Assembly (NCBI GenBank): GCA_025766275.1
Contig: JAFKAC010000046.1
Location: forward strand, 62,001 to 126,000
Reading direction: 5' to 3'
Length of the DNA: 64,000 bases
DNA from: Lactarius indigo
Taxonomy: Eukaryota > Basidiomycota > Agaricomycetes > Russulales > Russulaceae
Program-made: the position numbers and the translations under genes
Part shown: positions 1 through 15,864 of the stretch, one piece after another
How positions within the stretch are numbered: position 1 is the stretch's first letter
How the letters are laid out: each line of letters starts with the position of its first letter
Notes under the pieces: model-generated
What the model saw: the letters and a program-made list of their open reading frames with translations, nothing else
Told to the model about the DNA's origin: nothing
Databases searched by the model: none

Positions 1-1263
1 CTGCCTTGGAGATTGCAGATATGGGCAATTTCATGAGAGATGCCCCGGAGCATTACAGTTATAACAGAGGACGTTCCTTAGGTCTCTTCGGGATCCTCCT
101 CTCCCTCGTCCTCTAGCTCCAGGTCCTCCCCTAGGCGGAAATGGGGGTGGGGACCACATATGGGGCAGTTTGTTGAAGTCGATATCTTCCGACCCTGCAA
201 GTCTCACCTTGGCGCGGTCAGCGGACGTGTCCATCGCCCACAGGTTGGTTTGTGGTAGATTCTGCGGGAGTGTCCATCCAGCATTGCCGCTCTGCTTCTT
301 TGGTGGTGTTGACGTGTTTTTATACTCGTTGAGCCTCACTTTGAGGTGTATGTAGTTCTTTTGTCACTTGAGGACGGCCCTTTTCCAATCGTCGAACATG
401 ATTGGGTCGTCAAACTGGAACGCGTTTTTGAACAGTTCCTTGGGCAACCCCGACGTAAAAAGGTCGATGGTTTGCGGTTCGTTGAGGCGGTAATGAGCCT
501 TCCGTGCGAGCTGTTCGAAATCATTGATGTACTTGTCAATGTCCTCTCCTGTCATTTTGAAGCCTTTTCATAATATGGCTTGCGCTTGTTCTCGTTCCAG
601 CATGTTTTCAAATTGCTGGCTGAAGCCGTCGGCCACAGCTTCCCATAGTTCTCGAGTGTAGGGGCTGATCCCTCGTTGTATTTGCCTATTGAGCCAGTTC
701 AGGAAGGATAGGACCCATTCGCTGACTGCTCTGCCCTTGATGTAGGATAGGAATAGGAGGCATCTCCTATAGTCGTTTCACATGATGGGGGCATCCAGGT
801 TCATGCCCCAGTAGACATGCCACTGTGTCAGAAACTGATCCACTTTAAGCCTGTCTCCGTCAAAGATTGAAGGTGGCTCGCCGGTGAGTTTTTCGCTGTG
901 ATGTCCTCCTACTCCCGCGTCTCCCCCTCCGCCGCCTCCACTGCCTCCTCCTCCTGGTGGTCCGGCCGGCGGTCTTTGCGGTGGTTCATTTCTTCGTAAG
1001 TCGAAAGGGATTCCTCCCCCTGGTGGTGGCGGTGGGTCGTATCCCGGTCCTCCTATGCCTGGCGGTAGTTCTAGTGCCGGTCGCCTTCCAGATGGAGGGT
1101 CACCTCTATCGAACCCTATTGCTCGGAATATCGCGGCGTCGTCGGCCGTCATTCGTACTCCCGTCTCCGGGTTGATAGGCATCAGTATTTCTCTTGCTTT
1201 GGCGCATATTGCGCGTGATTCTTCCAACGCAACTTCTTCCATTGCTTGTGTTATTGTGGCCAT
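1..1263 (-). pseudogene. gag: Gag polyprotein, decayed, 3' end outside window
   Basis: One reading frame can be followed from ATG at 1263 down to position 1, interrupted by three TGA stops at about 778-780, 565-567 and 364-366, with no frameshift. Gag would form the particle that packages element RNA. The N-terminal part is glycine/proline rich (for example PPPPPGGGIPFDL), the middle shows the retrotransposon gag fold with YIKGRAVSEWV, and the C-terminal part has an RGRGRGG stretch followed by the start of a CCHC knuckle, CYNCNAPGH. All three stops being TGA fits C-to-T decay of CGA, or G-to-A change in TGG. The frame is otherwise well kept, so the insertion is probably not old. Confidence 0.75.
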
Positions 1264-1805
1264 AATAGCTGGCGATCATATGTGAATGGGCTCTGGCTCT
1301 GTGATGTGTGCAGACTCAGCTCGTTCGATAAGCAAGTTTTGTATTGCTCCCTTGCTGCTCTCGGTTTGGTCTGGTCGTTGTCCGTCTTCATCTCCATCTT
1401 CGTTCTGAGTTTGTTCTGTTCCTTCGGATACGGCTTCTCCAGTCGTGTGTTCTTGCAATTGCCTGTCAATTGGCCCCCAGTCAGCTCGGCTATTGAGTTC
1501 TCGTGCGTCAATGTCGCAGTGATATCTAGGTCCTGCCGGTCATATAATGTCCCACTGAGAATCTATGGGGTTCCACGTAACCTCTGTCCAGCACAGATGG
1601 TCGAAGTTGAATTCAACTGGTCGGAACCTAGTAGGTCCGTTGAACTCTACAAAGTATCCGGTTTCTTCTTGTCTTTCTCTCCAACTAGCCGCTTGTAAAA
1701 AGCGCGTAGGGACGTTACGTTCTCCTCTTCTTGGGATCGAATATGGACGGAAGCTCATCCACTGGTCTCTTGTTGTTACGGCCACGGTGGAGATCTTGGT
1801 CTTAA
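1264..1805 (-). other. Retroelement leader between LTR and gag
   Basis: This is the 5' leader of the element in its own orientation. It has an 81-codon open stretch at 1540-1785 that begins with GTG and has no recognisable domain. I see no other gene. Gag-like elements of this group often have such a leader, so a separate product is not claimed. Confidence 0.5.
1793..1803 (-). other. Primer-binding site, probably self-primed
   Basis: In element orientation the sequence AAGACCAAGAT lies two bases (TT) after the end of the LTR, the normal place for a minus-strand primer-binding site. It does not start with the usual TGG of a tRNA-primed site. It is the exact complement of ATCTTGGTCTT, which occurs inside the same LTR (2039-2049) about 34 bases downstream of a TATA-like TATTTATA. 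That is the arrangement of Tf1/sushi elements, where the first 11 bases of the RNA fold back as primer. The transcript start is inferred, not measured. Confidence 0.6.
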
Positions 1806-2353
1806 TGTTATGTCGTCACGACGTTAGCTCGACTTGAGCGCGATGCGGCGATAACAACTTAGTGATAATCTCGACACGACGACGCGAAGGTCCATGTTCT
1901 TGCCTTAGTGAATACGCGGAGGTACACTGGCAAGTCTTGCTTGTCTTGCACTTGTCACAACGTAGTTGGACACACGACTTTGAAAGAAGATAGAGAAGGG
2001 ACTTTAGAGAATGGGGAAGAAACAAGTGACAATTCAAGAAGACCAAGATGGCGTATCTTGGTCTTCACTAGACACTATAAATACAAGTCGAGCAGGCTTT
2101 GAAGCGCTGCTATGAGTCACAGTAGGTATGCGTCCAACGTATCGCAGAAACAACGCAAAACTAATACTACTAGTACTAGTACTAGTATCGAGTCATTCAG
2201 GTACCGCTCAGTCAGCTATCAGTCTGTATCGCCTATCGCACTACTGTATCACCATAAGTAAGTCCGCAACTAATCTACCTTACCGCCGTAGTTGCAACCG
2301 GTACAGTAAGGGTCCTCAACATAACAGAAGAGCAGTGAATGCGTCAACGTACA
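1806..2353 (-). repeat. LTR (5' LTR of the minus-strand element)
   Basis: It is related over its length to the solo LTR at 59926-60450. The shared left border is TGT at 1806; the right border near ACA at 2351-2353 is approximate because the two copies differ there. It contains a 12-bp perfect inverted repeat with a 5-base loop (2038-2049 and 2055-2066), and a TATA-like box read on the minus strand (2083-2076). Several CTAGTACTAG palindromes lie at about 2168-2187. The partner 3' LTR and target duplication are outside the window. Confidence 0.75.
2076..2083 (-). promoter_or_regulatory. TATA-like box of the LTR
   Basis: TATTTATA in element orientation (TATTTAAA in the solo LTR). It lies 34 bases upstream of the segment complementary to the primer-binding site, a fitting distance for a TATA box and start site. 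The motif is nearly palindromic, so its strand is assigned only from the element's orientation. Confidence 0.4.
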
Positions 2354-2504
2354 CTGGGGTCCTTTTAATCAGCACGCCAGAATTGTCAATATAAATACGA
2401 TACATACCTTGGGTTTGAGACCTCATCCAAATTCCTGTCATTCCGTGTCATACTCATACTCACCATTCCACTCGTTCTCGTTCTCTCTTTTTTTCTTGTT
2501 GCTG

Positions 2505-3800
2505 ATGGCACCACACACACACAAGTCAAAGCAACTGCGGGAGGTTCAGGTATCAGATAGTGTCAACACTTCATTGGGCCATTCTGGTATGTGAACGAAT
2601 ACAAATGAAGTCAGTGTCAGTGGTCAAGACGTCAACGTTCAACACGCCAGTGACCCAACTCCACCCCCAAGGAAACTAACAGGTGAGCCCAAGATGTGCC
2701 AAGTCAGCAGCAACTCACACAATAGAAAGGGAAAGGGAAACATACCTCGACCTCCCTCAATGATAGCCCCAGAATCCCTGCTGTGGTTCAAGATGCCATT
2801 GAAGATCTCCAATCATCCCTGCTCTTCATCAACGCATTCCCAAATGGCATCCTTATTATCTCATTTATCCAACAGGCACTTAACATTGCTGTGCAGAGGC
2901 ATTGCCCTGCTGCTGTTTCCATCCAGAGGCGCCTCCTCCATGATGACGACTACATATTGAAATTTGCCCCCATCATAAGTTCTTCCTCTGCCGAGGACCA
3001 CAAACTGACATTTGTTCAAACTCTAAAGCTGCGTGCTTGGATCCCCCTTTTCTGGAGTGAGGTAAAAGAATGCTGCAATGTGATCGTTTTGGGTGAATTT
3101 ACGTCTATGGTGCCAGAAGACATTATTCAAGCTGTTGAGTGGCAACGCTTGGGTTATAAATATGTGTACCCGAAGGGACCAAAGGCAAGTAAGTTTGTTT
3201 TATTTAGCCATGACTGTCTAACCTTTAGTCAGGTTCCCAGTGCAAATAGGCTTGTCATGTGGTTGCAACCATATCACAACCAACAGATCATCCAGGCCAT
3301 CCGTGATCTATATTTCATCGGAGGAAATGGAAGTGCCTCTCTTAGCACCTGATTTGACCAAGCTTTCTCTCGCCATACTGGTGATGATGGGGTGACAGTA
3401 CGTGAGGTGCTGATTCCAATGGTTGCATTGGTTTAAACAGCTGTGAGTCGATTTTTCCTTGTGCGTGAACATGCTAACCCGAATTACCAGCTATATGCAT
3501 CCATACATGAGTGGCGTACTGGGGTACAACAACCCACAGAGTTTTCAGCGAACACATACTTTGGTGTCTATCAAGCTCATGTCCAAACACTTCAAATCAT
3601 TCAGAACCAGCAGAGCAACACATATCACAAAATGATGTCAAGTATCTACTCTCTGGCTAGGTGAGTTTATGGTTATTAACATTGTCACAATCTCGACTGA
3701 CTAGTTGCCTATGGCCACAGCAAAGTTGGCGATATTCCCTCGGGTTCTCAAATCACGGAAATTGACCTAGATCTACTTGAATGATAAGCTGTTGTCAAGC
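2505..3800 (+). pseudogene. Decayed gene, possibly DUF6532-domain protein
   Basis: A possible start at 2505 is followed by a long open stretch at about 2750-3352 (VQDAIEDLQSSLLF, then a helical region ending QQIIQAIRDLYFIGG) and, in another frame, 3443-3664 with the pattern YASIHEWRTG...F...YFGVYQAHV. The second piece resembles the end of DUF6532 proteins, a domain of unknown function common in agaricomycetes; this is from memory of the pattern and uncertain. A possible intron lies at about 3188-3228. Pieces between 3350 and 3440 do not join in frame, so I call it a pseudogene, though a missed intron could rescue it. No function can be stated. Confidence 0.4.
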
Positions 3801-3972
3801 CTCAACATGCAACTTATTAGCCAGCTGTAAGTCCCTTCATAATGTCCTGAATATTATCACTGACATATTGACAGTCAACAGCTGGCTTGCATACCCAATG
3901 CATCAGTTTCTTTGACTTCAATTTTTTTTACCATACTCAGTAGCCGGTGACTGGATTCTAAAAAAAAAAAAA

Positions 3973-4125
3973 AACCCCTGATTTTATTTTAATTAGCACC
4001 TAATTTTGTGGTAGCGTAGCAAACAAAATTATCACCAATTGTTCGTGAATATTGTGAATTTTCTCTCAACTATCTGTGGATTATCTTTCCATTATTGCTA
4101 ATTAGATATAATATAATCAGGGGTT
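3973..4125. repeat. AT-rich fold-back (MITE-like) element
   Basis: The left arm begins AACCCCTGATTTTATTTT and runs into AATTAGC at about 3997. The right arm, read on the other strand, begins AACCCCTGATTATATTATA and also ends in CTAATTAGC (about 4097). The arms are 25-29 bases with a few mismatches, around roughly 100 bases of AT-rich spacer. A homopolymer A run lies immediately to the left. I cannot see a clear target-site duplication, so this may be a MITE or just an imperfect palindrome. Confidence 0.45.
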
Positions 4126-4240
4126 ACCCTAATATAATATAATGACGATAATCTAGCTTATCGATAATTTATCGCTATCCTATCATAATTATCATCAATT
4201 ATCAACAAATTATCGAAGTAGGTTTTTCCTGATGCGCCTC

Positions 4241-6630
<2,390 letters not shown>

Positions 6631-6879
6631 ACATAACATTGCACTTTTGACTCTGCTTATGATTCAAACGCAGCAAGTTATTTGGAGCGTGGTCCCTCTC
6701 CTAAACTGTAGCTGAGCTAGTCGCGCTGCATCCAGATACAACCCTGGCTAGCATACCACAGTCTTCGCTTGTCCGTTTCACTAGCAACGCGGTAGTAACA
6801 CATCGACGCTCAATAGCGTATCCGTGATCTAGCAAACCCTCTCCCTGACGCATCATCTATTGGCACGTCGAGACAAATG

Positions 6880-8390
6880 AGGCCATTGTCCGCTCGGTTG
6901 CTATGTGCTTCCCACTGTCCTGCACGGCCAAGTGCAGATTGTGGCGCCGATGACGTAGTTTGCTTCCTCTCACACATACTAATGGTAGACACCGTGAAGC
7001 AATCCGACGTGCTGCAGTGGGGCCAGGGCTACAATTCCTGGATCAGGAGAACTCGTGACTATGCTGAGCAGCAGTGATGATGTTAACACCCCGCCGACGT
7101 TCATACGCCAGTTGTCCAACGCATCCACCTAGGTACTCGCCGTGACGGACCAGTACACGCTTTATGATACTAGTATGGGACCGCCGGGATATCTAGGAAG
7201 GATCTGAGCCTTACAGACCTAGCCTAGTTTATGCTCAAACACATCACTGACCGTATTGGTGCTACCTTCACCGTGGTACAAGTTAATGATGGGGATACAA
7301 CTCGACCCATCTCGACTCCGAGCACAACCTCAGCATCCAGTACACTGAGGCTATATCTGACCTTGCACATCTTCTACAGCACCAGTCGTGGGTTCAGTTG
7401 CCGTGCCAACGAGTGGTTCTTCGCCCGAGGTACATCCGCAGCTGCCCGAGCTTCCCATCGACAATTAGGACTATATGACTACAGTAAGGCGCCAGAGAGA
7501 TTCAAGGTATGTATGCAAACTGTTCACACAGCGATGCGCATGGGGAGTCGGTGTCCTCACAAACGGCGACTTCGGCACAGGAAAAGTGACCATCTGACCG
7601 ACGACGGCTCCACCAAGTTGATGGATATGTCACAACCTGTACGTTTGGCAAATTTTTATTAGTTTGGAAGAGTCCTGGAGCTCGTGCACGGGTGACCCAC
7701 CACACCACCATCATTTTATATTTCTGATAAGGTGCCTGTGCTACTTACATCAGCGCGACGACAGGCTACAACCCGGAGATTACGGTGAGACCTTCCGCCG
7801 GCCGCAGCTTCTCAACCTACTTTCAGCACGCGAGCTACCAACTGCAGGCCGCGCCTCCTTTCGTCCAGAACCTCGACAACCGGTATCAAGAATGCGTTCG
7901 CTTCCATGACCTCAGCTGACCAGTTCGTGCTCCGCGATTGGTGCAGCGCTACGGGCTGTGGCATTGCTGCGCAGGCCATCAGATTCCGGAACCTCCTCAT
8001 GGAGCTGAGGTAGTCACTCCTAGCACAAGTTTCTCTGGTGGATCTCTCCTCGTTCGAGTCGTCCGTCCTCTAGCACTCAGCTGATTGATTGCAGATGTAC
8101 AGACCGTGGTTCACACAATATCGCTGCTTGGCGGCCACTCACTCGCCCCTCGGCTTCCTCAAACCCTGGCCATACGACAATGGCCTCGTGGCCCTCAATG
8201 ACACCACAGTTGGCTCGAACCTGAGCTGCGACAGTGATGGCTACTCTGCGATCGCTGGGATCCTGCAGGACCCACTAGACTTATTGCCTCTTTGCTCCCG
8301 ATGTTGGCTGCCTCTTGGATCTATAGTTTACGAATCTCGGGACGTCCGACCTGGACTACCTGTTGGATATACTGTGCCACATAATTGAGA
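6880..8390 (+). pseudogene. Sedolisin (S53 peptidase) pseudogene 1
   Basis: The C-terminal end is clear: SPLGFLKPWPYDNGLVALND followed by GSNLSCDSDGYSAIAG (about 8132-8250) matches the end of fungal sedolisins (tripeptidyl-peptidase family), secreted acid serine peptidases with a C-terminal calcium site. Upstream pieces in shifting frames fit the family: a Y.EAISDLA-like stretch near 7320-7370, GVLTNGDFG near 7545-7580, an ATTGYNPEITV stretch near 7760-7790, and FSTYFQHASYQLQ near 7805-7845. Frames change repeatedly and stops occur, so it is dead. The 5' limit is uncertain. A second, independently decayed copy lies upstream of NLR3 at 49950-51350, so sedolisin and NLR were duplicated together. 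Confidence 0.7.
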
Positions 8391-8918
8391 AGTAGAGCTC
8401 ACATGTTCCCAACCCAACAAACGCATTGCCCTATTCGATGGAAAGCCCCATCTGCTTGAGCCACACCCAGTCCTTGGGTGTCTTGTATTGAGATTGCTCC
8501 GGACATCGGACGCCAGCGTAACCGTGTTGTGGTGCTACATATCGTACACAGGAAAAATAAATTATAGACCAGCCCTTTAGTTAGTCCCATATTATTTGGG
8601 CCTTGTCGTGTTGTACCTATCCTAGGTATCCGACGGCTAGTATGAGCCCCGAGTCATTGCCATCGACGACAGTCCTTACTTCTTTCAACTCGAACTATTT
8701 CCCTATCAACGCTGCATCTACCATGATGCCATCAAGTCGCCGTGTTTATCGTTATCACGTCGGTAGCGCGTCTATCATCATTATCCGGATCACCCGAATA
8801 TTTTGCAGTACACGAGGCTGTGCCTCGTCCTGCCTCAGCTCTCTCCATTTAATTACAGTCACAGGTCATCCGGTCGTCTCTCCTCTCCTCCCAGCCGAAA
8901 CCGACATACGGCTACACC
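8391..8918. other. Spacer upstream of NLR1
   Basis: This holds the NLR1 promoter region and shows no gene. Parts of it match the spacer at 51351-51757 (for example CCAGYCCTTTAGT and ATGAGCYYC.AGTCRTT), so it belongs to the duplicated sedolisin-NLR unit. No convincing TATA box was seen. Confidence 0.5.
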
Positions 8919-11900
8919 ATGTCTCACCACCCTTTCCCAACCACCTCTTCCTCCAACTTCGATTCTATCTTCAAAACTGCCGTCAAAGCCTACAAAAAAC
9001 GAACAGGACAAGACATCACCTCTCACCCTTTAGCCGCCCAGCTCGAGACTTGCAACTCTCCCGATGCAATTCTCGTCGTGCTTAGAGCCCAGGTCGAGGA
9101 GTTCGATCAGTCTCGGCGGGACGATGAGAGGTTAATAAAGTGGCTTCATCCGACTGTGAACGTGCTTTACGCGTTCTCCGCTACGCTCGGTGAGGGTGTT
9201 GGTTTGGTGACTATCTGGAGGCTGCCTTGTTGTAGATCTGCACGCTCGCTCTCATTTTCTAGGTGTTCTCTCCCGCCAAGGTGATCTTTGCCGGAATCGG
9301 AGTTTTGCTCTTGGTGAGTATTTCGTTGACTCCACCCTGTGGACTATCATTACAGCTCGATCATTCAGGCGTCCAAGGATGTTGCTGCCAGCCACGACAC
9401 TCTCATCGACATCTTCGAACGCATCGAGAACTTCTTCAAACGGCTCGAGGCCTACACAGAAGTTCCACAGACAACAGCTATGACGGGCATTGTAGTGAAG
9501 ATTATGGTCGAGGTGCTGTCTATTTTCGCGATAGCTACCAAGGAGATCAGACAAGGGAGAGCGAGTACGTTATTCTCCAATTGTACATCGATTTCTTCTC
9601 ATTAGACTTTATTCAGAGAAATTCTTCAAAAAGCTTGTTGGAGGACGAGATATTGAGGACGCGTTGGAGAGACTGGACAAATTGACGCAAGAAGAAGCCC
9701 GAATGGCGACTGCGGAACTCCTGAGGCTGACGCATAGTGTGGATTACGAGGTGAAGGGCGTCGGCAAGGGGGTGCAAGACGTCAACGAGAAGGTGGAGGG
9801 TGTCGAAGAAAGGGTCCAGGGTGTTGACGAAAGAGTACAGGGCGTCGATGAGGTGGTCCATGGAGTCGACGAGAGGGTTCAAGGTGTCGACGAAAGGGTC
9901 CAAGCTGTCGACGAAAGGGTCCAAGCTGTCGACGGAAGGGTTCAAGGTGTCGTGAAGCTAATCGTTGACGGTGTGTCATTTTGTGCGTATATGATCTACG
10001 CACCATCCTCATACTTCGGCTTTCCTAGGAGGGAAGGAAAGAATCGCAGCAATACAACGGATCATGAATACCGTAGACGATATGAACCGTCAGTGATTTA
10101 AATACTGACATTAGCCGCGGCTGCTCACGTACTTCACAGGTAACCAGCTTCGACGTGACCTCCGAAACTGGATCTCTCCCCCCGATCCATCCATCAATTA
10201 CAACACTGCTTGCGGAGCCCACCACGAGGGTACCGCAACATGGCTCACTCGAGGTGACGCCTTCAACCGTTGGAGGGCCGATGGCTGCCTGTTATGGGTT
10301 CATGGAAAACGTACGTCCCTTGCTCTCCGACCGGATTCCTACTAACACCTTCCTGTCCCTTAGCGGGCTCGGGAAAAAGTATTCTTAGGTCGGTTTCTCT
10401 CTGACAAATTGCGTCTATAGTCGCGCTCAAGCTGTGATTTCGTCCAGCTCCGTGATCATCCGAGATATAGAAGACGTCTGCAATACTGGGTTCGCGTCGA
10501 TGGCCTACTTCTATTTTGATTTCAAGGACACCGCAAAGCAGGACTCCCGTGCTTTACTCTCCTCCCTCCTCATCCAGCTTTCCGATCAGTCCGATGTTTA
10601 CTGCGACATTCTTCATGACTTGTACTCTGCACACCGTCGGGGATCAGTACAGCCAAATGACGACGCACTCGCGCAAGGCCTCAATATCATGCTCGTGGCC
10701 CTCGGACAAACACCAATCTACCTCATCTTTGATGCGATTGACGAATGTGTCAACACATCAGGGATGCCATCGCCTCGCGAAAAGGTCCTGCGACTTGTCA
10801 AGGATCTCGTCGAGTTGAAACTTTCGAACTTGCGTCTGTGTATCACGAGTCGACCCGAGATCGACATCCGTAATGCCCTCCAGCCACTGGCAGCCCACCA
10901 GATCTCACTTCACGATGAGAGCGGACAGAACGCGGACATCGCGAACTATGTCAATTCGGTTGTTTACTCGGACTCGAGGATGCGTCGATGGAGAGCGGAG
11001 GAAAGGGACATGGTCGTCGAAAGACTCTCAACTAAGGCTGATGGAATGTAAGCCCGTTGCTACTCCATTGTCTTGCTCGCTGAAGATTGATTCGGCGCAG
11101 GTTCCGATGGGTATTCTGTCAATTGGAGATATTACGACATTGTTTCCCATCGAGCGTACTCAACATCCTCGAGCAATTACCCAAGTCCCTGGACGAGACA
11201 TACGAACGGATTCTAAGGGAAATCAACCAGGTCAACAGAGATCACGCCTATCGTCTACTCCAATGCCTGACCGTCGCTGTTCGTCCGCTTCGAGTCGAAG
11301 AACTTGCAGAAGTTCTGGCCATCGACTTCAATGCGCGCGGCGGCCCGAAGTTGAACGCAGATTGGCGGTGGGAAGACAACGAAGAAGCGGTGCTATCAGC
11401 ATGCTCCAGTTTGGTGACCGTCGTCATGGATGGTGGTTCCCGGGTTGTTCAGTTCTCGCACTTCTCCGTGAAAGAGTTCTTGACATCAAATCGGCTTGCG
11501 AGTTGTCTCGGAGAGGAGTCCCGATTCCATATTCGACTCGAGTCCGCGCACACGATTCTAGCGCAAGCGTCTCTAGGAGTCCTCCTCCGGCTCGATGAGC
11601 GAGTTGACCACGACAGCATCACGGGATTTCCCCTGGCCCAATACGCAGCAATGCACTGGTCCGACCACGTGAAGTTCGAGAATGTTTTGTCGCACGTGAA
11701 GGATGGTATCGACGAACTGTTTGACGCAGACAAGCCACATTTCGCTGCATGGATCTGGGTCCACAACATTGATGGGTCCTCGATGCCGGGGAAAAGCCCA
11801 GCACAACCGAAAGCATCGCCCTTATATTACGCCGTACTGATTGGGAACCGGGCCCTGGTAGATCACGTGCTTTCGAGGCGCCTGCAGGACCTCAACGCCA

Positions 11901-12388
11901 AGGGTGGTCACTACGGGACTCCCTTGCACGCAGCACTTCGCGGAAGGGACGTCGAGATTGTATGGTTGCTACTGGAGAATGACGCCGATCTGAATATCCG
12001 AAACGGCAACGACGAAACTCCTCTGCATCACGCATCGGTCGAAGGTTTTCCTGATGTTGTGCGGTGGCTACTCGACCATGGCGTAGACCTGGAAGCCCAG
12101 CGGGGAGATCAATCGACCGCACTGCACCTTGCAGCAGACTTTGGGCGTCTCAAGGTTGTCGAGATGCTTCTTGAGCACAATGCCAAAGTCAATGCGCGCG
12201 ATTGGGGAGGCCGGGTCCCGTTGCACGATGCAGCCAACAATGGACGTCTGGAAGTCGTGCGATTATTATTGAAGCATGGTGGGAATGTGAACGCGCGCGG
12301 CAACAACGGCAGCACTCCGTTGGACGAGGCCGAAATGTGGGGACATACAGAGATCGTCGAACTACTATCGGAGCGAATGAACGAGTGA
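8919..12388 (+). CDS. NLR-like STAND protein: Goodbye-NACHT-ankyrin (NLR1)
   Basis: Nine exons join in frame: 8919-9206, 9263-9313, 9369-9564, 9617-9970, 10029-10088, 10140-10310, 10364-10388, 10448-11047, 11101-12388, giving 1010 residues. Residues 1 to about 200 match the fungal STAND N-terminal Goodbye domain, including a hydrophobic stretch VIFAGIGVLLL. About ten VDERVQG-type heptads follow (about 223-292), a predicted coiled coil. The NACHT NTPase has Walker A GKPGSGKS (372-379, split over two introns), Walker B LIFDAIDEC (D477) and a sensor TSRPE. Six ankyrin repeats run from about 820 to the end. Such proteins are thought to oligomerise on ligand binding in non-self recognition and regulated cell death; that role is by family only. 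It sits between the two E3 repeats and downstream of a dead sedolisin. NLR3 is its close paralogue. Confidence 0.9.
9781..9951 (+). repeat. 21-bp tandem repeats coding coiled-coil heptads (NLR1)
   Basis: Repeats of a 21-base unit like GGTGTCGACGAAAGGGTCCA encode VDERVQG heptads with valine at both core positions (4-3 spacing). About eight units are obvious here, and ten heptads when the diverged first ones are counted. It lies in exon 4, between the Goodbye and NACHT domains. NLR3 has nine heptads in a different order and NLR2 about one, so the unit number changes between paralogues. Confidence 0.85.
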
Positions 12389-12550
12389 TGGGTATCTGCG
12401 AGGCTATAGTCTTCGGTGTTACCATTTTATGATATCTTATCCGAACGTTTTATTGTAGTACGCTAGTTGTATCATGTGGTGATGGTGCTCGAATCGAGAA
12501 TGCAATGAATCAAATACTATTGATCCAACAATAGAGCGTTATTTCCTTGA
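12389..12550. other. NLR1 3' flank
   Basis: A short 3' region before the E3 repeat begins at 12551. It presumably holds the NLR1 polyadenylation signal; AT-rich stretches are present but no single signal stands out. Confidence 0.3.
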
Positions 12551-15110
<2,560 letters not shown>

Positions 15111-15864
15111 CGCGGGGGATGCTCACGGATTTTGGAGCTTTGGGGACGACGAGCATGGTGAACAAATAAGCTGAATAGAGCGGGAGACGGACTCGGAGAG
15201 GCAAGCAGAGAGGCCTTGACCAATTAATTTCGCGTAATTATTATTTGGGTCCGGAACAACCCGCCGTGGTTGCTGCACCGTATTCCCTGCACCTGCACTT
15301 TTACAATACTATACACACGCCAACGAATTGTTCTGAAGCTTATTGGTCTCAGATAGCAAGCATGCAGGGCGCCACGCTGCGAAAGTATACAGGGGAGATG
15401 ACGCGGAACGATTTGGTCACTGGCAGGACGGCTGTTCGGAACGGAACGAACGACTCCCGGGCCGCGGAGGTAGCCCCAGACCTGCCTGTGCGCCGCTAGT
15501 TGCCTAGTTGCCAGTGGGTATCGCGCAAGTGGAAGCACACCAAAGTGGCCTCAGTCAGGTCTGTGCGCAACAACCTAGGTCAACACGGAATAGATTTTAC
15601 CCAGACTTACTCAATGGCCACGCCATTGCTACCTCGCAGGAGAGGGTAGAAAACAACCCGCTGACAAGCTAGTTGATGCCAGTGTGGGCGCTACTAGACC
15701 AATTGTACAAATACGGTTCTCAAATAGATTACGATGGCCAGCACAGCAAATACATTATCACAAAGATAGTCGTAATAGGTCCGATGGTGACCTGATCTGG
15801 GCAGTTTGAACCAATAAATTGTCTATGACAAATTTTCCTCCTATGCATCTGGCAAGGGACGCAT
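15111..15864. other. Intergenic, no gene seen
   Basis: It lies between the 5' end of E3 copy B and the 3' end of the minus-strand short-chain dehydrogenase. Open stretches are short and show no domain or coherent splicing. Nothing further can be supported. Confidence 0.4.

Larger units (their letters stand above)
1..2353 (-). mobile_element. Ty3/gypsy-like LTR retrotransposon, 5' part
   Basis: The element reads right to left: LTR at 1806-2353, a primer-binding site at 1793-1803, a leader, then a gag frame from 1263 that runs off the left edge inside the CCHC zinc knuckle. The protease, reverse transcriptase and integrase that would classify it lie outside the window. Assignment to Ty3/gypsy rests on the Gag type (retrotransposon gag domain followed by a proline/RGG-rich tail and a CCHC knuckle) and is an inference. 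A solo LTR of the same family sits at 59926-60450. The copy is dead, because gag holds three in-frame stops. Confidence 0.8.

Noticed and set aside
9613..9945. Minus-strand frame of repeated VDxLDPF heptads opposite NLR1 exon 4
   Set aside because: It is the complement of the coiled-coil repeats; a 21-bp repeat keeps several frames open at once.
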